From NCBI RefSeq assembly GCF_003123745.1, contig NZ_QETB01000005.1:211324-275323 (forward strand): a stretch of 64,000 bases of DNA, written 5' to 3'. Positions 9,294 through 17,352 of this stretch are shown here, piece after piece. The DNA is from Ancrocorticia populi. GTDB lineage: Bacteria; Actinomycetota; Actinomycetes; Actinomycetales; Actinomycetaceae. The notes under the pieces are model-generated. The model had not been told where the DNA came from and searched no databases. It worked only from the letters and a program-made list of their open reading frames with translations. Position 1 is the stretch's first letter, and each line of letters opens with the position of its first letter. A program made the translations under genes and the position numbers.

Positions 9294-10466
9294 ATGGGTA
9301 AATACATCTCGTTTCCTGAGGACCTGCCGGGTCACATCGGCACGTTGGTCCTGAACCTTGTTGACCCAGCGACGGATGCCGGATCAATAGCTCGCTTGGT
9401 TGCGAGCTCCCTCGGCACACTCGATAGCGAGGTTGCGGCCAACATCGATTCGGATCCACTCATTGACTATCGTGCGCAGCGCCCATGGGTGAACTACCAG
9501 GCTGGCCAGCTCACTGGCATGTGGAGAGAGGGCCTAGCCCTATCCGTTGTTAAAGACGTTGAGGGGACGGAGTTCCTTCGTCTATACGGATCTGAGCCCG
9601 ATTTTCACTGGGATTCGTTGGTTGCTGACATGTTGGATGTGGTTGAGCGCTTTGGCGTTCAGTCTATTTACTCTTTCACCGCTATCCCCGCGCCCGTTCC
9701 GCATACTCGGGCCGCAGACATGATGGTGCGCTCTACTAAGCCGGACGCTCAGTCCGATGGTCTGGATGCCAATTTCTGGTTCCAGGCATCCTTCGCTGAT
9801 TACTTGGAGTATCACGCCTCCCGGCTGGATATTCCAATGACGAACGTTGCCGTCCGCGTACCGATGTATCTGGCAGGTCATCACTATTCGTCCGGTGCAG
9901 TGGGCGCACTGTCGATGGTGGGCAAGATCTCGGGGCTGCGTTTCCCCGTAGGGGATTTACAGCATGATGTTGCGCGGCAAAACGAGCGACTTGTAGAACT
10001 TGCAGAGGAGAATCAAGAACTCGGGCAAGTGATCGGGGCGTTTGAGAAGGACTATGACGAAAAGGGCGATACACCCGGATTCGTCTCCGCACCCGACATG
10101 GACTACACGGTCCCGTCTGTGGATGAGATCGGGCGGGCAGCCGAGCAGTTCCTGGCTCAGGTTGATTCGGCCAACGAACGCCCTCACGTGGAAAACGAAT
10201 TCGATCCACAGGGGCTAGCTCGCAGGATCGATGAGATTCGACGAGCCCGTTCATGGCGCTCGGACCAGCAAGATCAGGGCAGAAACGGGTGGCAGCCGCC
10301 ATCGGCGCCCCATGCTCAGAGCGGCAAGCCGGACGATACGCCTGAGCCCGAGCAAAAGGATGAGCCCGAATCACAAGATGAACAATCCCCCGATGACCCA
10401 GATTCGTCTGATTCGGGCAAGGGAAAGCGCTGGGGGCGCCATTCGTGGGGGTTCGGTAAGAACTAG
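9294..10466 (+). CDS. PAC2 family protein (actinobacterial proteasome-assembly-chaperone-like)
   Basis: A 390-residue protein with an N-terminal PAC2 domain (about 1-275, including SIYSFTAIPAPVPHTR and VPMYLAGHHYSSGAVGAL) and a low-complexity acidic tail rich in Pro, Glu, Asp and Ser, ending in a basic cluster. In actinobacteria such proteins are common and their role is not settled; many genomes that carry them lack a proteasome. ATG 9294 has AAAGGAG 7 nt upstream. An in-frame ATG at 9270 has a TAGCAT box 6 nt before it, which could mark a leaderless start or simply the transcription start. Ends by a 4-bp stop overlap with the convergent gene. Confidence 0.8.
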   Translation: MGKYISFPEDLPGHIGTLVLNLVDPATDAGSIARLVASSLGTLDSEVAANIDSDPLIDYRAQRPWVNYQAGQLTGMWREGLALSVVKDVEGTEFLRLYGSEPDFHWDSLVADMLDVVERFGVQSIYSFTAIPAPVPHTRAADMMVRSTKPDAQSDGLDANFWFQASFADYLEYHASRLDIPMTNVAVRVPMYLAGHHYSSGAVGALSMVGKISGLRFPVGDLQHDVARQNERLVELAEENQELGQVIGAFEKDYDEKGDTPGFVSAPDMDYTVPSVDEIGRAAEQFLAQVDSANERPHVENEFDPQGLARRIDEIRRARSWRSDQQDQGRNGWQPPSAPHAQSGKPDDTPEPEQKDEPESQDEQSPDDPDSSDSGKGKRWGRHSWGFGKN

Positions 10467-11371
10467 TTTGACGGTTCGGCTGATGACCAGAGGATGCCGG
10501 GCTGTAATTCGTCGTCGGTAAAAACCTTCGAACCGGCGGCCTTCCGGAGCAAAGTCGCGGTGTCAAGCACACTGGCCGGAAGCGAGAGCTTGCGGACGCG
10601 ACGCGAAATCTCGGCCACGGGGAACTCCTCATCGGAAGCAGCAATCACAATGTTGCCGAAGCGCCGGCCCTTGAGGATCGAGGGATCTACGATCGCGATG
10701 AGGTGAGGAAAGTGCTCACTAACTGTCGCGATTTCTTCTCCCAAGCGGGTAAAGCCCGTGGAGGCAATGGAGTTCATGATGTAGAGGCCGCCCGGGCTGA
10801 GCACCTCATGGGCCCGCCGCACACACTCTGAGGTGCGGAGCTGAAGCGGGACGTCGCGAACCCGGAATGCGTCACGGATTACTACGTCCCACTTTGCGTT
10901 CGTGGTATCCAGGGCGTGCCGGGCCTCATCGGCCCGGATCCGCAGGCGGGGCGAGGGCGGAAGATCGAACCACTCGCGCACGCCGGCAGCCAACTGAGAA
11001 TCAAGCTCGATCGCAAGCTGTCTAGAACCGGGATGTTGAGCGTCTAACGCGCGGGCTAGAGCGCAGCCGGCGGCACCTAGGTGCAAGGCGCGGAGCGGAA
11101 CGGAATCTCCCAGCGTTGCCCCGATGATGAGATCGATGTGCTGCATGTACTCGAACTCGAGATAGGTGGGATCCTCAAGGTCTAGGGCAGAGGACTCGGC
11201 ACCGTCCAGATACAGGGTGATGAGGCTGGGGCGGTATGGGCTCTGCCCAACCTCAGCGAGTGAAAAGCTGGTAGTTACGGGTGAGGTTGGAAGCCGGTCA
11301 AGGGGATTAGATCCTCGCTTGGATCGTTGCCCATCGGGCCGAGTCTGCCGATTGTTTTTCGAGCGAGTCAC
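10463..11371 (-). CDS. Spermidine-synthase-like protein (class I methyltransferase fold)
   Basis: The 302-residue product has a Rossmann-type motif I, LHLGAAGCALARAL (about 95-108), then an acidic residue in LAIELD, and DVVIRDAFR, arranged as in spermidine synthases and related SAM/dcSAM enzymes. Residues 1-30 are basic and disordered. Many actinobacteria have such solitary speE-like genes without a decarboxylase partner, and their reaction is not established; none is seen here either. The start is GTG with no Shine-Dalgarno sequence but a TAGGGT box 6 nt upstream, so it is probably leaderless. Stop overlaps the convergent PAC2 gene (CTAG). Confidence 0.75.
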   Translation of the reverse strand: MTRSKNNRQTRPDGQRSKRGSNPLDRLPTSPVTTSFSLAEVGQSPYRPSLITLYLDGAESSALDLEDPTYLEFEYMQHIDLIIGATLGDSVPLRALHLGAAGCALARALDAQHPGSRQLAIELDSQLAAGVREWFDLPPSPRLRIRADEARHALDTTNAKWDVVIRDAFRVRDVPLQLRTSECVRRAHEVLSPGGLYIMNSIASTGFTRLGEEIATVSEHFPHLIAIVDPSILKGRRFGNIVIAASDEEFPVAEISRRVRKLSLPASVLDTATLLRKAAGSKVFTDDELQPGILWSSAEPSN

Positions 11372-11377
11372 GCAATC

Positions 11378-11383
11378 ACCCTA
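11378..11383 (-). promoter_or_regulatory. -10 box for leaderless speE-like transcript
   Basis: On the minus strand TAGGGT ends 6 nt before the GTG start at 11371, with no ribosome binding site between them. Confidence 0.45.
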
Positions 11384-11421
11384 CCAACTTCCGTGGCGTA
11401 GGCTGGACAGGAGGAGGAACG

Positions 11422-12648
11422 ATGTCACGTGCACCACGATCCAGTTCAGCGCGCCGGGACTGGGGCAGTGATGATTCCGCCACGCCCATCATCCACATCG
11501 ATATGGATGCGTTTTTTGTGTCCGTGGAGCTGCTAGAACACCCTGAATTAGCCGGGCTTCCCGTTGCCGTGGGTGGCACCGAGCGCGGAGTCGTGGCGGC
11601 AGCCTCCTACGAAGCGCGTTCCTACGGCGTGAACTCTGCGATGCCGGTGGGCGCGGCGAAACGAGTGTGCCCGCAACTGCTCATGATTCCGCCGAACGGC
11701 GAACGCTACCGTGAGGTATCTAGGCAGATCATGGCGATCCTTGATGAGTACACCCCGCTGCGCGAGCAGGTATCTGTGGATGAAGCTTTCCTTGATGTCT
11801 CAGGTGCCCAGCGGATCTTCGGGCGCCCCGTTCAGATCGCCCAGTCTATTCGCGAGAGGATCCGGGCCGAGGTGGGTGTTCCAGCCTCCGCCGGAATCGC
11901 CGCCACCAAGCATGTGGCCAAGATCGCCTCCGCCCACGCCAAGCCCGATGGGCTGCTGCTTATCCCGAAGGACGCCACGGTTGCTTTCCTCGCGGAACTG
12001 CCGGTGGGTGCGCTGTGGGGCGTGGGGGAGCGTACGCGAGAGCGGCTGGAAAAGCAGGGTGTGGAAACTGTCGGGGACCTTGCAGCACTTGGGCAAGGCC
12101 GCCTCATCCAACTGCTGGGCGAGGCCAGCGGACGCCACCTGTACGCACTGTCCATGGGGATCGACGCACGAACCGTGATGCCTTCGCATGAGGAAAAATC
12201 GATAGGCAAGGAAGTCACGCTGTTTGATCGGATTAGTGAGGTGGAGCAGATTGAGGCCATACTCCTTGATCAGGCACACTCGACAGCGCGGCGCTTACGC
12301 GAACGTGGCCTTTTGGCACGGACTGTCGCGATCAAAGTGAGGTTCGGAGATTTCACCACGATTACGCGCTCCATAACGCTCCCTAGTCCGTCCAACGTTG
12401 CCCAAGAGATCTATCTGGCTGCCAAGCGCCTTCTCAGCGCCGTTCACATTCCTGCCGATGGCCTCCGGCTGGTCGGGCTACGAGCCGAACAGATGGTACG
12501 CACTGGTGATGGTATCCAACTCGCGTGGGACGATGATCCGCGACGCCTGAAGGCCGAAGGCGTGATGGACCTCGTGGACCGCAAGTTTGGGCGTGGCGCG
12601 ATCTCACCCGGGAGCCTCCTCCAACCCCGCGAAGATTCCGCCGAATAG
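11422..12648 (+). CDS. dinB: DNA polymerase IV (Y-family, translesion)
   Basis: Error-prone polymerase that copies past damaged bases. The 408-residue protein has the palm catalytic aspartate motif HIDMDAFF (25-32), the steric-gate region, YEARSYGV (63-70), the second catalytic motif VSVDEAFLDVS (117-127), two helix-hairpin-helix elements (thumb, around 180-215) and a little-finger domain to about 370. AGGAGGA lies a few nt upstream of the ATG. No convincing SOS box is seen in the 50 bp upstream, so SOS control is not supported by the sequence, unlike the gene at 2770. The C-terminal beta-clamp motif is not obvious. Confidence 0.95.
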   Translation: MSRAPRSSSARRDWGSDDSATPIIHIDMDAFFVSVELLEHPELAGLPVAVGGTERGVVAAASYEARSYGVNSAMPVGAAKRVCPQLLMIPPNGERYREVSRQIMAILDEYTPLREQVSVDEAFLDVSGAQRIFGRPVQIAQSIRERIRAEVGVPASAGIAATKHVAKIASAHAKPDGLLLIPKDATVAFLAELPVGALWGVGERTRERLEKQGVETVGDLAALGQGRLIQLLGEASGRHLYALSMGIDARTVMPSHEEKSIGKEVTLFDRISEVEQIEAILLDQAHSTARRLRERGLLARTVAIKVRFGDFTTITRSITLPSPSNVAQEIYLAAKRLLSAVHIPADGLRLVGLRAEQMVRTGDGIQLAWDDDPRRLKAEGVMDLVDRKFGRGAISPGSLLQPREDSAE

Positions 12649-12740
12649 TTGCCTGGGCCGCAGCTGGGATATTGATTCAACTTTCTCGGTTTGCTCTTGA
12701 CGCGATAGGATAGGGGAACACCAACCGATGAGGAGAAAAG

Positions 12741-13130
12741 ATGCCTCTTTCCGAGTACGAGCGCAAGATGCTCGAGGAGCTTGAGGCCCAATTGGCTGAC
12801 GAGGATCCCAAGTTTGCGGATACCTTGAAACCGGAGCCACCTGCGGCCGATTCTTCAATGCGCATGTCTATACGGCACCTCGTCCTTGGATTGCTGGTTG
12901 CCGTAGTTGGCATTGCCGTCCTAGTTGGCGGAATCGCCCTCGAACTCGTGATCGTGGGAGTTCTTGGTGTGATCGTGATGTTTGGTGGCTTCTGGTACAT
13001 CAGCGAAGGATTCCGTCCCGGGCCTATGGGTCAGAATCACCAGTCCAAGCAGCAGCGTCCCTCCGGTGGTGGCGGATTTATGTCGCGACAGGCCGAACAG
13101 TGGCAACGCCGGAAAGATGACCGCCGATAG
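12741..13130 (+). CDS. DUF3040 family membrane protein
   Basis: A 129-residue protein that opens with the family signature MPLSEYERKMLEELEAQL and an acidic DEDPKFADTL stretch, then two hydrophobic segments (about 44-65 and 70-88) separated by a very short turn, and a Gly/Gln/Arg-rich cytosolic tail. The family is actinobacteria-specific and of unknown function, and is often found just upstream of the mraZ/dcw cluster as here. GAGGAG precedes the ATG by 6 nt. A long hairpin terminator follows, so it is transcribed apart from mraZ. Confidence 0.88.
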   Translation: MPLSEYERKMLEELEAQLADEDPKFADTLKPEPPAADSSMRMSIRHLVLGLLVAVVGIAVLVGGIALELVIVGVLGVIVMFGGFWYISEGFRPGPMGQNHQSKQQRPSGGGGFMSRQAEQWQRRKDDRR

Positions 13131-13144
13131 ATTAGCTAGTACGT

Positions 13145-13185
13145 GATACGCGAAAGAGGAGCCTTCGGGCTCCTTTTTTCGTATC
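13145..13185 (+). terminator. Intrinsic terminator after the DUF3040 gene
   Basis: Core stem GGAGCC-TTCG-GGCTCC (13158-13173) with a stable UUCG tetraloop is followed by six T residues. Outer arms GATACG and CGTATC (13145-13150, 13180-13185) extend the pairing, so it may act on both strands. It isolates the dcw cluster from upstream genes. Confidence 0.9.
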
Positions 13186-13235
13186 AGGGCTAGAGGGGAT
13201 CCCCAGATCACACCAGATCTCTAGGTGAAAGGATC

Positions 13236-13260
13236 CTCCACTTCCCTCCACTTGGCCCAC
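13236..13260 (-). promoter_or_regulatory. Upstream inverted cluster of MraZ-box-like repeats
   Basis: Read on the minus strand, GTGGAG occurs at 13246-13251 and 13236-13241 (10-bp period), preceded by GTGGGC at 13255-13260. This is the same repeat unit as in the cluster at 13426-13451 but in opposite orientation, about 190 bp away. The rest of the 348-bp gap 13131-13478 holds the terminator above, this cluster and the mraZ promoter; no further gene is seen in it. Confidence 0.45.
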
Positions 13261-13425
13261 ATGGTGCGGCCAATCGTTCCAGAAACCCAGTTATCTCAGT
13301 GCATTCCGGTGCTGCTACCCGGTACATGGCGTACACCGTTGGCTAGGTTCACTGGCTTCCGTTCCTAGTCTTTTCCTGAATTTTGAGCGTCTTCGCGTGA
13401 TTTACTAGCCAAAACAGTCTTGTCT

Positions 13426-13451
13426 GTGGTGCAATGTGGAGTAAAGTGGAG
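13426..13451 (+). promoter_or_regulatory. MraZ operator: three direct repeats GTGG(T/A)G
   Basis: GTGGTG, GTGGAG, GTGGAG begin at 13426, 13436 and 13446, an exact 10-bp period. Short G-rich direct repeats one helical turn apart upstream of mraZ are the known MraZ binding pattern. They overlap a likely promoter (TTGTCT 13420-13425, 16 bp, TAAAGT 13442-13447), so binding should block RNA polymerase. Confidence 0.7.
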
Positions 13452-13478
13452 GAATTAGAAACGTAGGGGAGGTGGATC

Positions 13479-13910
13479 GTGTTTCTTGGAACGTATGAGC
13501 CGCGGCTTGATGACAAGGGACGCATCATCCTTCCTGCGAAGTATCGCGAGCAGCTCCAAGGCGGGCTGGTCATGACGCGCGGGCAAGAACACTGCCTCTA
13601 TGTTTTCCCACTAGCCGAGTTTGAAACGATGCAGCAGCAGTTGCGTCAGGCACCTTTGGCATCGAAGGAAGCGCGGTCATATCTGCGTGTGTTCCTTTCT
13701 GGTGCCGTTGATGAGGTGCCCGATAAGCAAGGAAGGATCACTATCCCCGCGAACCTACGGACGTATGCGGGGCTACAGCGCGAGCTTTCGGTTATTGGTA
13801 CCGGGAATCGCATTGAAATCTGGGACCAGACTGCGTGGAGCCAGTACTTGACCGAGCAAGAATCGGCATTTGCCGATCGAGAGGATGAAGTCATCCCCGG
13901 GCTTTTCTAG
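13479..13910 (+). CDS. mraZ: MraZ, transcriptional regulator of the dcw cluster
   Basis: A 143-residue protein with two AbrB-like/MraZ domains: [22 protein letters not shown] (N-terminal, read in parts) and [15 protein letters not shown] (C-terminal, about 88-102), each with the DxxGRxxxP signature. MraZ assembles as a ring and represses its own promoter, controlling division and wall genes. The start is GTG with GGGGAGG 6 nt upstream. It is first in a tightly packed cluster that runs to divIVA. Confidence 0.97.
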   Translation: MFLGTYEPRLDDKGRIILPAKYREQLQGGLVMTRGQEHCLYVFPLAEFETMQQQLRQAPLASKEARSYLRVFLSGAVDEVPDKQGRITIPANLRTYAGLQRELSVIGTGNRIEIWDQTAWSQYLTEQESAFADREDEVIPGLF

Positions 13911-13926
13911 CCCTGAGTGGTGGTCT

Positions 13927-13971
13927 CTCCTGCCAATCTGAGGCAATTCCCTAGTTTCAGAGGGGCAGGAG
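13927..13971 (+). promoter_or_regulatory. Stem-loop between mraZ and rsmH
   Basis: CTCCTGCC (13927-13934) pairs with GGCAGGAG (13964-13971), and inside it TCTGA (13937-13941) pairs with TCAGA (13957-13961), leaving 2-nt internal loops on each side and a 15-nt apical loop. No U-tract follows, so it is more likely an RNA processing or attenuation element than a terminator. Confidence 0.4.
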
Positions 13972-14024
13972 TGGCCCACTTTTCAGGACGGCCATGAGGG
14001 GGTGTGGAAGGAGGAAGGACACGG

Positions 14025-15029
14025 ATGGAGCCATCTACCCACCCTCGTGCAGCTGGTGATGCCTTGCACGTTCCCGTCCTCCTTGAGGAATGTATCGAGC
14101 TTCTGGAGCCATCTCTTGAGACCGAGCATCCGATCATGATTGACGGCACCCTCGGTATGGGCGGGCACAGTGAAGCTTTCCTCCAACGGTTCGAGCACCT
14201 CACGGTGATTGGGATCGATCGAGATCCCGAAGCCATCGAGCTTGCCAGCGAACGCCTTGCCAAGTTTGGTTCAAGGTTTCAGGCGGTTCAAGCCACCTAC
14301 GATCAAATCGATTCCGTGGCGAAGGAGCTTGGGCATCAAGGAGCTGGGCTAGGCACTGTTGACGCCGTACTCATGGACCTTGGGGTTTCCTCACTTCAGC
14401 TTGATGAGCGGGAGCGCGGGTTTTCCTACTCGCACGATGCACCTCTGGATATGCGGATGGATACGGAATCGGGGCAGACGGCCGCAGAAATTCTGGCCAC
14501 CGCTGACGTCCGTGAAATCACGCGAATCCTGTCTCACTACGGAGAAGAGCGTTTCGCCTCGCGGATCGCCCGCCGGATCGTGGACGAACGTGAGACAACC
14601 CCCATTACGCGTACCACTCAGTTGGCTGATTTAGTGAAGGCCTCCATTCCGGCGGCCACACGCCGAACCGGTGGAAATCCTGCCAAGCGTACGTTTCAAG
14701 CGCTTCGCATCGCAGTAAACGATGAGCTTGCGGTGCTGGAGCGTGCGATACCACGTGCGATTTCTTCGATCAGAGTAGGAGGACGCATCGCAGTGGAGTC
14801 CTACCATTCGCTCGAGGACAAGATCGTCAAGCGTGAATTCGCCGCGGGAGCTACGTCCACGACGCCGCCGGGCCTGCCGGTTGAGCTGCCGGGCCATGAA
14901 CCGTACCTGCGATTGCTCACACGTGGGGCAATGAAAGCTGATTCAGGGGAGGCTTCGAAGAATTCGCGAAGTGCTTCTGTTCGTCTGAGGGCCGCAGAGC
15001 GGTTGCGAGAGGGAGGGACGAGTTCATGA
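14025..15029 (+). CDS. rsmH: 16S rRNA (cytosine-1402-N4)-methyltransferase
   Basis: Methylates C1402 in the ribosomal decoding centre with SAM. The product has the SAM motif DGTLGMGGHSEAFL (about 40-53), VIGIDRDPEAI, DLGVSSLQLDERERGFSY and DMRMD, and a C-terminal SYHSLEDKIVKREF motif. The ATG at 14025 is preferred to a GTG at 14004 because the purine-rich GGAAGGAGGAAGG lies between them as ribosome binding site. The gene overlaps ftsL by 4 bp (ATGA). Confidence 0.96.
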   Translation: MEPSTHPRAAGDALHVPVLLEECIELLEPSLETEHPIMIDGTLGMGGHSEAFLQRFEHLTVIGIDRDPEAIELASERLAKFGSRFQAVQATYDQIDSVAKELGHQGAGLGTVDAVLMDLGVSSLQLDERERGFSYSHDAPLDMRMDTESGQTAAEILATADVREITRILSHYGEERFASRIARRIVDERETTPITRTTQLADLVKASIPAATRRTGGNPAKRTFQALRIAVNDELAVLERAIPRAISSIRVGGRIAVESYHSLEDKIVKREFAAGATSTTPPGLPVELPGHEPYLRLLTRGAMKADSGEASKNSRSASVRLRAAERLREGGTSS

Positions 15030-15454
15030 GCGCTATTCCAGCGGGTGCACCGCGCCGATCTGGTGAACGCCAGGTTATCGGAGGGCTTCCGAAGCTTGCT
15101 CTTGTCCCAACTCCGGCCCCAGCACGCGGTCTGTACGGAACGATTCTCTTGTGCGCCTCGCTGTTTTTGGGCGCATTTGGCACAGTGTTCTTCCTCAATA
15201 CCCAGATGGTGGCGTCCGCCTACGAGCTTCAGAGCGTCAATCAGCAGATCAACGAAGCGGCCGCCACGGAGGCTACTTTGACGGATCAGGTTGTGGGGAT
15301 CTCCACTCCAGAAGGCCTGCAGAAGCGCGCAAATGAGCTAGGTCTCGTGCCCGCGGAGGACATCCGTCATCTCGATCTGACAACGGGTAGCGTAGTCTTA
15401 CCCGCAGATCCCGATGCGCAGTTCCCAGATGCAGCGGATGGATCGGGGAACTAA
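15026..15454 (+). CDS. ftsL: FtsL-like division protein
   Basis: A 142-residue bitopic membrane protein: Pro/Ala-rich cytosolic head (1-36), one membrane span (about 37-58, YGTILLCASLFLGAFGTVFF), then an extracytoplasmic coiled coil (about 62-100). Size, topology and location between rsmH and ftsI identify it as FtsL, which with FtsQ and FtsB activates FtsW-FtsI; the sequence family itself is poorly conserved. Its start overlaps the rsmH stop, so translation is probably coupled. Confidence 0.85.
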   Translation: MSAIPAGAPRRSGERQVIGGLPKLALVPTPAPARGLYGTILLCASLFLGAFGTVFFLNTQMVASAYELQSVNQQINEAAATEATLTDQVVGISTPEGLQKRANELGLVPAEDIRHLDLTTGSVVLPADPDAQFPDAADGSGN

Positions 15455-15492
15455 GAATGGCGGGACACGAGGTGAAGACGGAGCCGTAATCC

Positions 15493-17352
15493 ATGGCAGA
15501 TCATCAATCTCTATCAGCTAGGTTGAAGGCTCCCTCCACTCACAGCCGCCGGCTGCGGATGTTGCTGACGGTTTTTCTTGTATGCTCCATCGTGCTGGGT
15601 ATCCGCCTGGTGGACCTGCAGGGTGTGCGAGCAGATGACTTATCTGAATCGGCAGCCGAGTTTCGTACCCGTTCCTATACGCTCCAAGCCAGGCGGGGGA
15701 GCATCGTGGATTCATCGGGTGCTGTAATGGCAACGTCAGTTGAACGCTACAATGTTGCAGTTAACCAGAAGCTCATTGGCGAATACATCAAGTATGAGGA
15801 AGACGAATCGGGCGAGGTTGTCCCGGTTGGGACGGGCGCAGCTGCCGCGGCCAAGGAGTTAGCGCCGCTTCTGGACATGGATGAGGCAGAGCTTGGTGGC
15901 AAGCTTCTTGGCGGGGATGAAAAGCGCACGTTCGTGTACTTGAAGAAAGACATTTCGCCCGAACTGTGGCGCGAGATCCGCGCGCTCCGTATCCCCGGCA
16001 TTGAACCGGAGCAGTTCATGAAGCGCGAATATCCCAACGGAAAGGTCGCGGGCAACGTCCTGGGTTACACCGGGCTGACCGGCGAGGCCACGGATGATGA
16101 CACTGTTGAGACCGCTCAGGGGCAGGCGGGAATCGAGCGCTCGCTCAACGATGTCCTAACTGGTGAAGATGGAGAGCTGAGCGTCCAGATAGCTGGAGGG
16201 GCGGTTCTCCCCAACGGGGATCGATCCGAGACTCCGGCCGTGGACGGCTCCGACGTGATGCTGACGATCAACAGGGATTTGCAGGATAACCTCGAGACGG
16301 CCGTGGATAAGACGGTGGAGGATCAGGGGGCAAAGTGGGCGTCCGCCGTCGTTATAGAAATCGGGACCGGTAGCGTTCTGGCCCTTGCGGACTCTGATAC
16401 CCCGGACCCATCAAACCTCTCTGACACGGATTCCTCGAACTGGGGCTCGCGGGCGGTGTCTGCTCCGGTTGAGCCGGGTTCGACTGGCAAGCTTATGACG
16501 TTCGCGGCCGCGGTTGACCAAGGGAAGGTAGAACCGCTCTCCACGTTCACGGTCTCCTCGACGCTGACTATGCCCAACGGTGAAACTATCAAGGACAACG
16601 AAACTCACGCCACTGAGGACATGACCGTGGCGGGTATCCTTGCGCTTTCTTACAACACGGGCTTGATCCAGATCGGCGATACGATCTCGGATGATACTCG
16701 GTTCGATTACATGAAGAAGTTCGGGATTGGCTCCAAGACGGGCATTGAACTTCCCGCGGAATCGGCGGGTATCCTGCACGATCCGTCTACGTGGGATAAC
16801 CGCACTCACTACACCACGATGTTTGGCCAAGCATGGGCGGCCACTACGCTGCAGCTGGGGCAGATGGTTTCCGTGATCGGTAATGGCGGCGTGAAGGCTC
16901 CAGTGCACATCGTGGATACCGTCACAGACGCCGATGGAACCGAGCATCCCACTGTTGCCGAGGAATCCGAACAGGTGATTTCCCCCGAATCGGCCGATAC
17001 CATGATCGAGATGATGCAGGCTGTCACGGATTCGCAATCCACGGGCTGGCGAGCCAAGGTGCCCGGCTACAATATCGCCGGAAAAACTGGTACGGCGCAG
17101 GTGCCAGACGAAAACGGTAACCTGACGAGGCGCGTGGGAACGTTCGTTGGCCTTGTGCCGGCTGAGGACCCTCAGATCGCGATTGCCGTGGCTGTCTATG
17201 ACGCATCGGGTGCTGGCTACGGCGGTGATGTGGCTGCCCCAGTATTTAAGGATGTGACAACGTTCGCGGTGCGCCAGTTGGGCATTCCTCCCTCAACCGA
17301 GCCGCTCGTGCGTTTACAGTGGTATCCGGGAGAGGATGTGGACAATGACTGA
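15493..17352 (+). CDS. ftsI: Septal peptidoglycan transpeptidase FtsI (class B PBP, PBP3)
   Basis: Cross-links septal peptidoglycan; beta-lactam target. The 619-residue protein has a cytosolic basic head, a membrane anchor (about 23-40), a pedestal domain with ARRGSIVDSSG (67-75), and the transpeptidase domain with SxxK (STGK, nucleophile Ser330), SxN (SYN, 386-388) and KTGT (531-534). There are no C-terminal PASTA repeats. The ribosome binding site GGAG is about 11 nt upstream. It overlaps murE by several bases. Confidence 0.96.
   Translation: MADHQSLSARLKAPSTHSRRLRMLLTVFLVCSIVLGIRLVDLQGVRADDLSESAAEFRTRSYTLQARRGSIVDSSGAVMATSVERYNVAVNQKLIGEYIKYEEDESGEVVPVGTGAAAAAKELAPLLDMDEAELGGKLLGGDEKRTFVYLKKDISPELWREIRALRIPGIEPEQFMKREYPNGKVAGNVLGYTGLTGEATDDDTVETAQGQAGIERSLNDVLTGEDGELSVQIAGGAVLPNGDRSETPAVDGSDVMLTINRDLQDNLETAVDKTVEDQGAKWASAVVIEIGTGSVLALADSDTPDPSNLSDTDSSNWGSRAVSAPVEPGSTGKLMTFAAAVDQGKVEPLSTFTVSSTLTMPNGETIKDNETHATEDMTVAGILALSYNTGLIQIGDTISDDTRFDYMKKFGIGSKTGIELPAESAGILHDPSTWDNRTHYTTMFGQAWAATTLQLGQMVSVIGNGGVKAPVHIVDTVTDADGTEHPTVAEESEQVISPESADTMIEMMQAVTDSQSTGWRAKVPGYNIAGKTGTAQVPDENGNLTRRVGTFVGLVPAEDPQIAIAVAVYDASGAGYGGDVAAPVFKDVTTFAVRQLGIPPSTEPLVRLQWYPGEDVDND

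Noticed and set aside
9736..10644. 302-codon open frame antisense to the PAC2 gene
   Set aside because: Arg/Pro/Ser-rich translation typical of an antisense shadow; spans two real gene ends.
11372..11421. SOS box upstream of dinB
   Set aside because: No CGAAC-N4-GTTCG-like sequence in the short spacer.
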